Source of the DNA: Oscillospiraceae bacterium
GTDB taxonomy: Bacteria; Bacillota; Clostridia; Oscillospirales; Oscillospiraceae
Length of the DNA: 64,000 bases
Assembly: GCA_017428565.1 (NCBI GenBank)
Contig: JAFRQP010000014.1
Coordinates: 89,477 to 153,476 of the forward strand
Direction: 5' to 3'
The translations under genes and the position numbers were made by a program. The notes under the pieces were generated by a model, which searched no databases, was not told where the DNA came from, and saw only the letters and a program-made list of their open reading frames with translations. How positions within the stretch are numbered: position 1 is the stretch's first letter; each line of letters opens with the position of its first letter. Positions 1 through 8,737 of the stretch are shown one piece after another.

Positions 1-44
1 CTCCGTCTGTCCTTTCATTTGTACACCGGGGAAGTGTTTGCCGA

Positions 45-73
45 TTGACAATCCTATCAAAAGCAGATAAACT
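45..73 (+). promoter_or_regulatory. Promoter of the Fe-S/FAD oxidoreductase gene
   Basis: TTGACA (45-50) and TAAACT (68-73) are separated by 17 bases, a good sigma-A type match. The start codon of the next gene is at 135, giving a leader of about 55 bases with no other obvious signal. Confidence 0.6.
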
Positions 74-134
74 GAAAATTGGGTCAAAATCCGGTTTTTC
101 AGCCGATTTCAACTATTTTTGAGGAGGGAATCTT

Positions 135-2753
135 TTGGAAGTTAGAGAGAATCTGATCCAGCTTTGCGAGAAGATCCAGGACCGTCACTACAAGATCACC
201 CCGGACTGCGCCGAGTACAGGCTGTTCGAGAAATGGATCACCGACGAGCAGATCAGCGTCCTGCTGGCGCTGACCAGCATGAAGCCTGCCTTTGTTCCCC
301 TGATCGCCCGGAAGGCCAAGCTGCCCGTCAAGCGCACCCGCGAGCTGCTGCGGGAGATGACGGACATCGGCATGGTGGTACAGGTCGTGGTTCCCAAGGT
401 GAATCTGGAGATCTATCTGCTGCCTCCCTACACCCCCGGCTTTTTCGAGTTCCTGCTGATCAACGAGAAGTTCTGCATCGCTCACCCCGAGATCGCCTAC
501 GCCTTCCATCAGCACGCCACCGACAGTCAGATCGAGCACGCCCCCAACACCCCCATGGGCGCCGGCATCATGCGCGTCATCCCCATCGAGAGCGCCATCC
601 CCGCAGACGCCATCGCCATCGACAACGAAAAGTGCAGCAAGTACATTGAGGACAACGAGGGCCACCTGAGCGTGACGCCCTGCCAGTGCCGCCGTGTCCG
701 CCGCATGATGGGCGAAGGCAGCGGCGACCTGGACGAGGGTCTCTGCATCTTCATGGGCCACGTGGGCGACATGTTCAACCGCACCGGCAGAGGCAAGCCC
801 GTCTCCGTGGCCGAGGCCAAGGCTCTGATCGAGAAGTGCGACGCCCGCGGCTGCGTCCACCAGATCACCACCCTGCACCAGGGCGAGACCTTTGCCATCT
901 GCAACTGCATGCCCGAGAGCTGCCTGGCCCTGGGCGTGAGCCAGTACTTCAACACCCCCGACACCTCACGCAGCAACTACGTGGCCGAGATCGACCAGAC
1001 CAAGTGCGTGGCCTGCGGCCAGTGCACCGACCGCTGCGCCAACAACGCCATCCAGATGGGCCAGAAGCTCTGCGCCAAGACGCCCATCGAGCACAAGCCT
1101 CACGAGCTGCCCGACGATCAGGAGTGGGGTCCGGAGCACTGGAATCCGGAGCACCGCACCAATCGGGAGTACATCGCCCCCGAGGGCACCGCTCCCTGCA
1201 AGACCGCCTGCCCCGCCCACATCGCCGTGCAGGGCTATCTGAAGCTGTCCGCCCAGGGCCGCTACCTGGACGCGCTGGAGCTCATCAAGAAGGAAAACCC
1301 CCTGCCCGCCGTCTGCGGCCGCATCTGCAACCGCAAGTGCGAGGAGGCCTGCACCCGCGGCGACGTGGACCGCGCCGTGGCCATCGACGAGGTCAAGAAG
1401 TTCATCGCAGACCGGGAGCTGGAGCGCAGCACCCGCTTCGTGCCCCGCAAGCTCTATGACTTCAGCGACAAGAAGATCGCCATCATCGGCGCCGGCCCCG
1501 CGGGTCTGAGCTGCGCCTACTACCTGGCGGCGGACAACTACCAGGTTACCGTGTTCGACAAGAACGAGCAGCCCGGCGGCATGCTCCGCTACGGCATCCC
1601 CTCCTTCCGGCTGGAAAATCCCGTGCTGGACGCCGAGATCGACGTTCTGAAGGAGCTGGGCGTGATCTTCCGCTGCGGCGTGGAGGTCGGCAAGGACGTG
1701 ACCATCGAGGAGCTGCGCAAGCAGGGCTATGACGCCTTCTATCTGGCTGTCGGCGCCCAGAAGAGCGCCGCCCTGGGCATCCCCGGGGAGGAGCTGAAGG
1801 GCGTGTACGGCGGCATCGACTTCCTGCGCCTTGTTAACGGCGGCGCCCGCCCCGCGCTGGGCAAGAAGGTGGTCGTGGTCGGCGGCGGCAACGTGGCCAT
1901 GGACGTGGCCCGCACCGCCGTGCGTCTGGGCGCGGAGGTCACCGTGGCCTACCGCCGCAAGGAGAGCGACATGCCCGCCGATCCCGCCGAGGTGCAGGAG
2001 GCGAAGGAAGAGGGCGTGAAGTTCCTCTTCGAGCACAGGCCCGTGGAGATCGAGGGCAAGAACGGCAAGGTGGAGGCTCTCATCTGCGAGGGCGGCAAGG
2101 TCGTCAAGTGCAACGCCATCCTGGCCGCCATCGGCCAGCGGATCGACCTGAGCGGTCTGGATCTGGGCGAAGTGAAGGTAGACGAGAAGGGTCGCGTCCT
2201 GGCCGACGAGGTCACCTATCAGACGGCCCAGCCCGATATCTTTGTAGGCGGCGACGCCCACACCGGCCCCAAGTTTGCCATCGACGCCATCGCCCAGGGC
2301 AAGCAGGCCGCCATCTCCATCCACCGCTACGTCCATCCTGGCCAGAGCCTGGTGATCGGCCGCGACCGGCTGAGCTACCGCGCCTTCGACAAGGAGAACG
2401 TGGACTTCGACACCGTGAAGCGCGACTACAATGCCGCCGCCCGTCAGGTGCCCGGCAAGGACGAGAGCAAGGCCAAGACCTTTAAGGACGACCGCAAGAC
2501 CTTCACCGAAGAGCAGGTCAAGGCCGAAACCGCCCGCTGCCTGGGCTGCGGCGCCAGCTTCGTGGATCCCAACAAGTGCCTGGGCTGCGGCGTGTGCACC
2601 ACCCGCTGCAAGTTCGACGCCATCCACCTGAAGAAGCGTACCTTTGTGGAGAGCATCGACTACTTCGACCGTCCCAAGGTGCTGCCGGAGTTCATCCGCA
2701 ACCGGGAGCGCCGCATCGCCGTGCGCAAGCTGAAGGAGCAGCAGGCGAAATAA
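135..2753 (+). CDS. Multidomain Fe-S/FAD pyridine-nucleotide oxidoreductase (GltD-like)
   Basis: 872-residue cytoplasmic flavoprotein. The TTG start is chosen because GAGGAGGG lies just upstream (121-128). The N-terminal 100 residues look like a winged helix. Cys-rich motifs (CQCR near 183, CNC near 255) precede a 4Fe-4S motif CVACGQCTDRC near 291. Next comes a glutamate-synthase-beta/DPYD-type Fe-S domain (CKTACP near 354), an FAD motif IIGAGPAG near 450, an NAD(P) motif VVGGGNVAMD near 577, and a C-terminal ferredoxin motif CLGCGVCTTRC near 815. The family (GltD-like, NfnB-like) moves electrons between NAD(P)H, flavin and Fe-S clusters, usually with a partner. No partner subunit is adjacent, so the acceptor is unknown. 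It is monocistronic with its own promoter and terminator. Confidence 0.85.
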   Translation: MEVRENLIQLCEKIQDRHYKITPDCAEYRLFEKWITDEQISVLLALTSMKPAFVPLIARKAKLPVKRTRELLREMTDIGMVVQVVVPKVNLEIYLLPPYTPGFFEFLLINEKFCIAHPEIAYAFHQHATDSQIEHAPNTPMGAGIMRVIPIESAIPADAIAIDNEKCSKYIEDNEGHLSVTPCQCRRVRRMMGEGSGDLDEGLCIFMGHVGDMFNRTGRGKPVSVAEAKALIEKCDARGCVHQITTLHQGETFAICNCMPESCLALGVSQYFNTPDTSRSNYVAEIDQTKCVACGQCTDRCANNAIQMGQKLCAKTPIEHKPHELPDDQEWGPEHWNPEHRTNREYIAPEGTAPCKTACPAHIAVQGYLKLSAQGRYLDALELIKKENPLPAVCGRICNRKCEEACTRGDVDRAVAIDEVKKFIADRELERSTRFVPRKLYDFSDKKIAIIGAGPAGLSCAYYLAADNYQVTVFDKNEQPGGMLRYGIPSFRLENPVLDAEIDVLKELGVIFRCGVEVGKDVTIEELRKQGYDAFYLAVGAQKSAALGIPGEELKGVYGGIDFLRLVNGGARPALGKKVVVVGGGNVAMDVARTAVRLGAEVTVAYRRKESDMPADPAEVQEAKEEGVKFLFEHRPVEIEGKNGKVEALICEGGKVVKCNAILAAIGQRIDLSGLDLGEVKVDEKGRVLADEVTYQTAQPDIFVGGDAHTGPKFAIDAIAQGKQAAISIHRYVHPGQSLVIGRDRLSYRAFDKENVDFDTVKRDYNAAARQVPGKDESKAKTFKDDRKTFTEEQVKAETARCLGCGASFVDPNKCLGCGVCTTRCKFDAIHLKKRTFVESIDYFDRPKVLPEFIRNRERRIAVRKLKEQQAK

Positions 2754-2772
2754 GCCTCTCCTCTCTCCATCG

Positions 2773-2818
2773 CAACAATAAAAAGACGCAGCCTTGCGGC
2801 TGCGTCTTTTTATTGTTG
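2773..2818. terminator. Bidirectional rho-independent terminator
   Basis: Perfect 21-bp stem (2773-2793 with 2798-2818) around the loop TTGC, with A/T tracts on both sides. It lies between the convergent oxidoreductase and hydrolase genes and serves both. Confidence 0.92.
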
Positions 2819-2826
2819 GATCAGGA

Positions 2827-4653
2827 TCAGGTGAATACGGTACAGGTGTTGGTGATGGTCATGATGCCCACGATCAAACCGTTGATGACGCCGGCGATGT
2901 ACGGGTTCTTGGTGCTCTTGTAGATCATGCGGGAGATGATGGTGGAGCCAAAGAGGATCAGCACGATGGGGAAGAGCCAGAGCACAAACATGGGGTAGTT
3001 GGGATCGGCCATGGTCGCCTGGAACCACATCATGTGATTGGTCTTATAGTAGGTGATGTACTGGATCCAAGGCAGGATCAGAGCGGGGGCGGCGGCGAAG
3101 AGGGCACAGATGATGCCGTTGAACTTGCCGCCGACGCCATTGAAGTTGAAGCAGTTGGTGGCCACGGAGATGGCGATGTAATAGGTCATGAACAGCAGTA
3201 CATAGGGCAGGTAGCGCAAGATGGGCGCCTCAAAGGCCTTGATGGCCAGGGTCCAGAGCCGGAAGTCCGCAAAGAAGAAATAATCCTCCAGGAAGACGAT
3301 GCCGTAGGCCACGGTGACCACGATGAGGGCCAGCAGCACGCTGAGCCCCAGCTTCTTGCCGCCGATCTTCACGCCGCGCTCCTTGAGATCCAGGCCGTGC
3401 TTCTTGCCATAGGCGAAGTAGAAGACCACCATGCTCAGGATGGTGAAGAGGCCGCAGGCGGTTGACCAGAGCCCCAGACCCATGGCCTCGCCCTGGGCGA
3501 CCGGCATGGAGTTGCCCTTGTTGACCAAGGTCAAATATACCAAAGAGCCGAACACCGCACCCAGCACCAGGCTCAGCCAGAACCAGAGCTTTCCCTTGCC
3601 GTCCGGCTTGGCGACGGGCTGTGCAGGCTCCTCCGCGCGCAGGGGCGCAAAGGTCGGCGTGAAGACCAGCAAAGTGGTGAAGGCGCACAGGAAGATGGCC
3701 AGCCCGATCACACCCACAAAGTTGAAGGCTTCCTTCCACTGCCAGACCTGATTGGTGGGAGCGATCTCGTTGGGCGCGCCCAAAGTCTTGGAGAAGAAGT
3801 CGCAGATGTAGCTCTCAGAGCGGGCGGAGAAGTGGGACCAGGGGTGGATGATGGGCGGACGGTAAATGATGCGCAGGGTCTGCTTGCCGTCCACATCCTC
3901 AAGGTATTCGGTGTAGTCCTCGCGCACTTCCCACTCGGCCTTGTCCTTGCCGAAGTTCAGGAAAGCCTGAGCTGTATCGGTCTCCATGAAATAGGGAGAG
4001 CTGAGGGGCTTGCCCTCGGGGCTGACGGAAGTGCCGAAGAACTCGTCGTACACGGCGGAGATCACGGCCACGTCACGCTTTCCGTAGGGATTGGCGAAGT
4101 TGCCGTCGTTGTCCTGATATAGGGGATCGTTGCAGTGGATCAGCGCGGCGGCGATCAGCGGGGTCTCGTTCAGGTTGTCAGCCTGGATGGCGGCGTTGAC
4201 GGACCAGCTGCCCATGGAGTGGCCGGTGACGCCGATACGGCTATTGTCCACAAAGGGCATGCGGCTCAGCGCCAGGACTCCCTGATACACCCCGTCGGGG
4301 GCCAGGATGAAGAAGTCGGGCGTGACCTCGGAATCGCCGTGGTCTGGCTGGTCAATGGACAGGACCACAAAGCCGCGGCGGGCCAGCTCCACATAATTGG
4401 CGTCTGCCATTTCCTTGTTGTTCAGATAGCCGTGGCTGGTGACAACGGCGGGAGCGGGATTCTCTGCGGTGGCGTTTTCGGGGATCAGGAGGTAGGCGGA
4501 CATGGTGTAGCCGCTGTCCGTCTCAATGGTAAGCTCCTTCATGGCGACCTTGCCGCCGTTGGTTTGCACACTGTGAACCACGATGCCGCACAGCAGCATC
4601 AGAACAATAGACACGACCAGGAAGATCTTCGCTGTCTTTTTGACTTTTTCCAT
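2827..4653 (-). CDS. Membrane-anchored alpha/beta hydrolase with C-terminal multipass domain
   Basis: 608 residues. An N-terminal hydrophobic segment (about 8-27) is followed by an extracytoplasmic alpha/beta hydrolase domain (about 40-300). This has an oxyanion-type SHGY motif near 73 and the nucleophile elbow GHSMG with Ser146, the serine-hydrolase signature. The C-terminal half has about eight hydrophobic helices. The hydrolase fold with this elbow fits an acyl or peptidyl esterase or related activity, but the substrate cannot be read from sequence. The gene has its own promoter (4705-4733) and RBS, and is divergent from a MarR regulator, which probably controls it. Confidence 0.8.
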   Translation of the reverse strand: MEKVKKTAKIFLVVSIVLMLLCGIVVHSVQTNGGKVAMKELTIETDSGYTMSAYLLIPENATAENPAPAVVTSHGYLNNKEMADANYVELARRGFVVLSIDQPDHGDSEVTPDFFILAPDGVYQGVLALSRMPFVDNSRIGVTGHSMGSWSVNAAIQADNLNETPLIAAALIHCNDPLYQDNDGNFANPYGKRDVAVISAVYDEFFGTSVSPEGKPLSSPYFMETDTAQAFLNFGKDKAEWEVREDYTEYLEDVDGKQTLRIIYRPPIIHPWSHFSARSESYICDFFSKTLGAPNEIAPTNQVWQWKEAFNFVGVIGLAIFLCAFTTLLVFTPTFAPLRAEEPAQPVAKPDGKGKLWFWLSLVLGAVFGSLVYLTLVNKGNSMPVAQGEAMGLGLWSTACGLFTILSMVVFYFAYGKKHGLDLKERGVKIGGKKLGLSVLLALIVVTVAYGIVFLEDYFFFADFRLWTLAIKAFEAPILRYLPYVLLFMTYYIAISVATNCFNFNGVGGKFNGIICALFAAAPALILPWIQYITYYKTNHMMWFQATMADPNYPMFVLWLFPIVLILFGSTIISRMIYKSTKNPYIAGVINGLIVGIMTITNTCTVFT

Positions 4654-4704
4654 TGGGTTGCGCTCCTCTCTTTTTTCAATATATGGTGCAAAAGCCCTAT
4701 GGAT

Positions 4705-4733
4705 AGTATATGACAGATAGTTTCTTTTGGCAA
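4705..4733 (-). promoter_or_regulatory. Promoter of the hydrolase gene
   Basis: On the minus strand TTGCCA (4733-4728) and TATACT (4710-4705) are separated by 17 bases. It lies in the 198-base divergent region shared with the MarR gene. Confidence 0.65.
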
Positions 4734-4794
4734 GTATTTAATCTCCACTAAAAAATATTTGCGTTTTTGTGAATATTGCCCAAGCGGCTACGGA

Positions 4795-4823
4795 TTGCAC
4801 GGCGCTGACGACTGTGGTATACT
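4795..4823 (+). promoter_or_regulatory. Promoter of the MarR-family gene
   Basis: TTGCAC (4795-4800), a 17-base spacer and TATACT (4818-4823). The start codon is at 4852, after an AAAGGTGG ribosome binding site. Confidence 0.7.
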
Positions 4824-4851
4824 GAGAAAAACGAAAAGGTGGTCAAAACGC

Positions 4852-5361
4852 ATGAAACTGGAATGGATGGGGCCTTACCGGGAGCTGATCGGCGACTTCT
4901 ACCGCTCAGCAAACGGCTACTCCCAGATCTGCAAAATAGAAATGTTCGGCGATCCGGTTCCCTTCTCCCCCTATGAGGTGCAGATCATGGAGCACATCCT
5001 GGAACACGCCGACCAGCGGCACAACATGAAATGGTACGCCAGCCGTCTGGGTCTCAGCCAGGCCACCTTCTCCAAGTACGTCCAAAAGCTGGTGAACAAG
5101 GGTCTGATCGAAAAGTACCACGCCCAGGGCAATAACAAGGACATCATCCTGATGCTCTCCCCTCTTGCGCTGCAGGAATACGAGAGCTACGCCCAGGCCG
5201 CCCGGGAGCGCTGGTTCCAGGAGCTCTTTGATCTGCTGGACAAGGCAGAGCCGAAGGAGCGGGAGCTGGTACGGAAGGTCTTTGGCATCCTGGGCCAATG
5301 GCATCGGGAAAAGGTGGCGGAGGGCACGGAGGAGCGCTCTCCCCTGATACCGGTTGGTTGA
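4852..5361 (+). CDS. MarR-family transcriptional regulator
   Basis: 169 residues from the ATG at 4852. An earlier in-frame start would overlap the promoter, so I rejected it. The middle (about 45-105) reads as a winged helix-turn-helix (ASRLGLSQATFSKYVQKLVNKGLIEKY), with flanking helices that would form the MarR dimer interface. MarR proteins are ligand-responsive repressors that often control a divergent gene. Here that would be the hydrolase at 2827-4653, with two consensus promoters facing away from each other in a short shared region. The ligand is unknown. Confidence 0.85.
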   Translation: MKLEWMGPYRELIGDFYRSANGYSQICKIEMFGDPVPFSPYEVQIMEHILEHADQRHNMKWYASRLGLSQATFSKYVQKLVNKGLIEKYHAQGNNKDIILMLSPLALQEYESYAQAARERWFQELFDLLDKAEPKERELVRKVFGILGQWHREKVAEGTEERSPLIPVG

Positions 5362-5533
5362 GCAGGGCGCCGCGCAGGATCTGCAGCCGACAGCGGCAGA
5401 CAAATGACGTGGCGGTACCAGGACGCTTTGGGCAAACGGTACACCACGCGCGGCATCAAGCCCACGCATTTTATGAAAAACGCGGCGCAGGAAGACCAGG
5501 AACAGAACATCAGAATGAAAGCGCAGCACTTCA
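5362..5533. other. Intergenic stretch without a recognised gene
   Basis: Between the MarR stop and the terminator at 5534. A 73-codon plus-strand frame begins at 5404 but runs through the terminator into rfbB and resembles nothing I recognise. I see no supported feature here. Confidence 0.4.
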
Positions 5534-5574
5534 AAAACGGGAACTGTTGTAATCTCTACAGCAGTTCCCGTTTT
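5534..5574. terminator. Bidirectional terminator at the end of the polysaccharide locus
   Basis: Inverted repeat with a 13-bp perfect outer stem (AAAACGGGAACTG paired with CAGTTCCCGTTTT) that continues inward with one G-T pair. T-runs follow on both strands. It ends the minus-strand polysaccharide locus after rfbB and also faces the MarR gene. Confidence 0.88.
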
Positions 5575-5600
5575 CATGTAACATCGCCTGTTTTTCCCTC

Positions 5601-6620
5601 TCAGCGGTTGCCGTACATCCGCTGATAGTAGCTCTGATACTCGCCGGAGACGATCTCGCCCCACCAGGGCTTGTTGTCCAGATACCAGCGGATGGTCTGC
5701 ACGATGCCGTCGGCAAACTTCGTCTCAGGCAGCCAGCCCAGATCCCGGTGGATCTTCGTTGGGTCGATGGCATAGCGCATGTCGTGGCCCTTCCGGTCGG
5801 TGACGTAGGTGATGAGGCTCTCCGGCTTATGGAGCTCCGCGCAGATGAGGCGCACGATGTCGATATTGCGCATCTCGTTGTGGCCGCCGATGTTGTAGAC
5901 CGAGCCCTCCCTGCCCCTGCGCATCACCAGATCCACCGCCTTGCAGTGATCCTCCACATAGAGCCAGTCCCGCACGTTCAGGCCCTGGCCGTAGACCGGC
6001 AGGGGCTTGTCGGAAAGGCAGTTTGCGATCATGAGGGGGATCAGCTTCTCCGGAAACTGATAGGGGCCGTAGTTGTTGGAGCAGCGGCTGAGGGAGACGG
6101 GCAGGCCGTAGGTGCGGTGGTAGGCCATGGCCAGCAGATCCGCCGCGGCCTTGGAGGAGGAATAGGGGCTGGAGGTGTGGATGGGCGTCTCCTCGGTGAA
6201 GAAGAGGTCCGGCCTGTCCAGAGGCAGGTCGCCGTAGACCTCGTCGGTGCTGACCTGGTGGAAGCGCCCCACGCCGAAAATGCGGCAGGCGTCCATCAGA
6301 ACGCTGGTGCCGATGATATTGGTCTGCAGGAAGATCTCCGGGCTCTCGATGCTCCGGTCCACATGGGATTCCGCCGCAAAATTCACCACGATCTCCGGCT
6401 TCTCCTCCTCGAAGAGCTCGTAGATGGCCTTCCGGTCGCAGATGTCGGTCTTGCAGAAACGGAAATTGGGGCGCTCCAGCACCGGGGCCAGGGTGGAGAG
6501 GTTGCCCGCGTAGGTCAGCTTGTCCACGCAGACGATCCGATCCTCGGGATGCTTCTCCAGCTCGTAGAAAATAAAGTTGGAACCGATAAAGCCGGCGCCG
6601 CCTGTTACCAGAATGGTCAT
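5601..6620 (-). CDS. rfbB: dTDP-glucose 4,6-dehydratase
   Basis: 339-residue short-chain dehydrogenase of the RmlB family. It converts dTDP-glucose to dTDP-4-keto-6-deoxyglucose in the cytoplasm using bound NAD. Visible are the Rossmann motif GGAGFIG (7-13), the catalytic Thr125-Asp126-Glu127 (STDEVYG) and Tyr153-x3-Lys157. The ATG at 6620 follows an AAGGAGAG site and lies one base from the rfbA stop. A start eight codons earlier would have no such site. It is the last gene of the locus. RmlC and RmlD are not in the window, so the keto-sugar may be used other than for rhamnose. Confidence 0.95.
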   Translation of the reverse strand: MTILVTGGAGFIGSNFIFYELEKHPEDRIVCVDKLTYAGNLSTLAPVLERPNFRFCKTDICDRKAIYELFEEEKPEIVVNFAAESHVDRSIESPEIFLQTNIIGTSVLMDACRIFGVGRFHQVSTDEVYGDLPLDRPDLFFTEETPIHTSSPYSSSKAAADLLAMAYHRTYGLPVSLSRCSNNYGPYQFPEKLIPLMIANCLSDKPLPVYGQGLNVRDWLYVEDHCKAVDLVMRRGREGSVYNIGGHNEMRNIDIVRLICAELHKPESLITYVTDRKGHDMRYAIDPTKIHRDLGWLPETKFADGIVQTIRWYLDNKPWWGEIVSGEYQSYYQRMYGNR

Positions 6621-6621
6621 A

Positions 6622-7494
6622 TCACTGCTCTCCTTCCGCAATCGAAATCAGATAGCGTCCGTAATCCGTCATTTTCAGCTCTTCGCCCAGGGCACGGAGC
6701 TGTTCTCTTGTAATAAAGCCCCGGCGCCAGGCGATCTCTTCGATGCAGGAGACGTAGAAGCCCTGGCGATCCTGCACCGCCTCCACGAACTCCGCCGCCT
6801 TCAGCATGCCCTCGGGGGTGCCGGTATCCAGCCAGGCCATGCCGCGGCCCAGCAGGTTCACATGGAGCTCGCCCAGAGCCAGATAGGCATTGTTCACCGC
6901 GGTGATCTCGATCTCGCCCCGGGCGGAGGGCTTGACCTGCTTTGCGATCTCCACCACCCGGTTGTCGTAGAAATACAGGCCGGGGACGGCGTAGTTGGAC
7001 TTGGGCTTCTCGGGCTTCTCCTCGATGGAGAGCACCTTCCCGTCCCGGTCGAACTCCACCACGCCGAAGCTGCTTGGGTTTTTCACTGGGTAGCCGAAGA
7101 TGGTAGCGCCTTTGTTCTGGGCCATCGCTGCGCGCAGAGTGCGGGTCATATCCGTGCCGTAGAACACATTATCCCCGAGGATGAGGCAGACGCTGTCCGT
7201 TCCGATGAAGTCCTCCCCCAGGATGAAGGCGTCGGCCAGGCCTCGGGGCGTCTCCTGCACCTTGTAGTGCAGGTTCACGCCGATGCGCTCCCCGTCGCCC
7301 AGGAGCTTTTCGTAGACCGGGGTGTCTTCCGGCGTGGAGATGATCAGGATCTCCCGGATGCCGGCCAGCATCAGGATCGAAAGCGGATAGTAGATCATGG
7401 GCTTGTCGTAGATGGGCAGGAGCTGCTTGGAAACGGCCTTGGTCATGGGATAGAGACGGGTGCCCTTCCCGCCGGCTAAGATGATACCTTTCAT
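6622..7494 (-). CDS. rfbA: Glucose-1-phosphate thymidylyltransferase
   Basis: 290 residues, the normal RmlA length. It makes dTDP-glucose from dTTP and glucose-1-phosphate. The N-terminal nucleotide-binding motif [13 protein letters not shown] (6-18), the family block [17 protein letters not shown] and the [12 protein letters not shown] region are all present. It sits directly upstream of rfbB with a one-base gap, and its product is RfbB's substrate. Confidence 0.96.
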   Translation of the reverse strand: MKGIILAGGKGTRLYPMTKAVSKQLLPIYDKPMIYYPLSILMLAGIREILIISTPEDTPVYEKLLGDGERIGVNLHYKVQETPRGLADAFILGEDFIGTDSVCLILGDNVFYGTDMTRTLRAAMAQNKGATIFGYPVKNPSSFGVVEFDRDGKVLSIEEKPEKPKSNYAVPGLYFYDNRVVEIAKQVKPSARGEIEITAVNNAYLALGELHVNLLGRGMAWLDTGTPEGMLKAAEFVEAVQDRQGFYVSCIEEIAWRRGFITREQLRALGEELKMTDYGRYLISIAEGEQ

Positions 7495-7504
7495 GTTCTC
7501 CTCC

Positions 7505-8737
7505 TTAATCTCTGCGGAACAGATCCCGGGTGTATACTTTTTCCTCCACGTCGTCCAGGCAGGGATCGTAGCGGTTGGCGATGATAGCGTCCGAGCGGCG
7601 CTTGAACTCCTCCAGATCGTTCACCACAAGGCTTCCGAAGAAGGTCTCCCCGTCCGGCAGGGTGGGCTCGTAGACGATGACGGAGGCGCCCTTGGCCTTG
7701 ATACGCTTCATGACGCCCTGGATGCTGCTCTGGCGGAAATTGTCGCTGTTGGACTTCATGGTGAGCCGATAGACGCCCACGGTGACGCTGTGCTCCGCCC
7801 CGGCGCTCCAGCTGGCGTTGGCGGAGTAGTAGCCCGCCTTTTCCAGTACCCGGTCGGCGATGAAGTCCTTGCGGGTGCGGTTGGACTCCACGATGGCCTG
7901 GATCAGATTCTCCGGCACGTCCTCGTAATTGGCCAGGAGCTGCTTGGTGTCCTTGGGCAGGCAGTAGCCCCCGTAGCCGAAGCTTGGGTTGTTGTAATGG
8001 TTTCCGATGCGGGGATCCAGGCAGACACCCTGGATGATCTGCTTCGTGTCCAGGCCCTTGAGCTCGGCATAGGTGTCCAGTTCGTTGAAATAGCTGACCC
8101 GCAGCGCCAGATAGGTGTTGGCGAAGAGCTTTACCGCCTCGGCCTCCGTAAAGCCCATGAAGAGCGTGGGGATATTTTCCTCCTCCGCGCCCTCCCGCAG
8201 CAGGGCCGCAAAGCGCTCCGCCGCGGCGCAGAGGTCCGGGTCCTCGGGGTCGGTGCCCACGATGATGCGGCTGGGGTGCAGATTATCGTAGAGCGCGCGG
8301 CTTTCCCGCAGAAACTCCGGGCTGAACAGGATCCGGCGGCACTGGTATTTCTCCCGCACCGAGGCGGTGTAGCCTACGGGGATGGTGCTCTTGATGACCA
8401 TATAGGCCCCGGGGTTCACAGCCAGGACCCGCTCGATCACGTCCTCCACGGCGCTGGTGTCGAAGTAGCCCCGCTTGGGGTCGTAGTTGGTGGGCGTGGC
8501 GATGACCACCAGCTCCGCGCTGCGGTAGGCGCTCTCCCGGTCGCAGGTGGCGGTGAGCTGCAGCGGCTTATGCGCCAGGTATTCCTCCAGCTCACGGTCC
8601 TGGATGGGGCTGCGGCGGCTGTTGATCAGCTCCGCCTTGGCTGGGGTCGTGGTGATGGCGGTGACCCGGTTGTGCTGCCCCAGCAGCACGGCCAGCGACA
8701 GGCCCACGTAGCCCACGCCCGCAACGGTGATTCTCAT
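7505..8737 (-). CDS. ugd: UDP-glucose 6-dehydrogenase
   Basis: 410 residues, starting at the ATG at 8737 that overlaps the upstream stop as ATGA. It oxidises UDP-glucose to UDP-glucuronate with two NAD. Visible are the Rossmann motif VAGVGYVGL (5-13), SPEFLRE (139-145), Lys203 and Asn207 in the central helix, and the catalytic Cys259 in [10 protein letters not shown]. One oddity: the second Rossmann strand ends AITTTP where relatives have an acidic residue that contacts the NAD ribose. It is coupled to an epimerase that would use its product. Confidence 0.93.
   Translation of the reverse strand: MRITVAGVGYVGLSLAVLLGQHNRVTAITTTPAKAELINSRRSPIQDRELEEYLAHKPLQLTATCDRESAYRSAELVVIATPTNYDPKRGYFDTSAVEDVIERVLAVNPGAYMVIKSTIPVGYTASVREKYQCRRILFSPEFLRESRALYDNLHPSRIIVGTDPEDPDLCAAAERFAALLREGAEEENIPTLFMGFTEAEAVKLFANTYLALRVSYFNELDTYAELKGLDTKQIIQGVCLDPRIGNHYNNPSFGYGGYCLPKDTKQLLANYEDVPENLIQAIVESNRTRKDFIADRVLEKAGYYSANASWSAGAEHSVTVGVYRLTMKSNSDNFRQSSIQGVMKRIKAKGASVIVYEPTLPDGETFFGSLVVNDLEEFKRRSDAIIANRYDPCLDDVEEKVYTRDLFRRD

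Noticed and set aside
966-2627. 553-codon minus-strand frame opposite the first oxidoreductase
   Set aside because: Ala/Gly/His-rich mirror of a gene with clear Fe-S and FAD motifs.
5404-5625. 73-codon plus-strand frame
   Set aside because: It runs through a strong terminator into rfbB and resembles no family I know.
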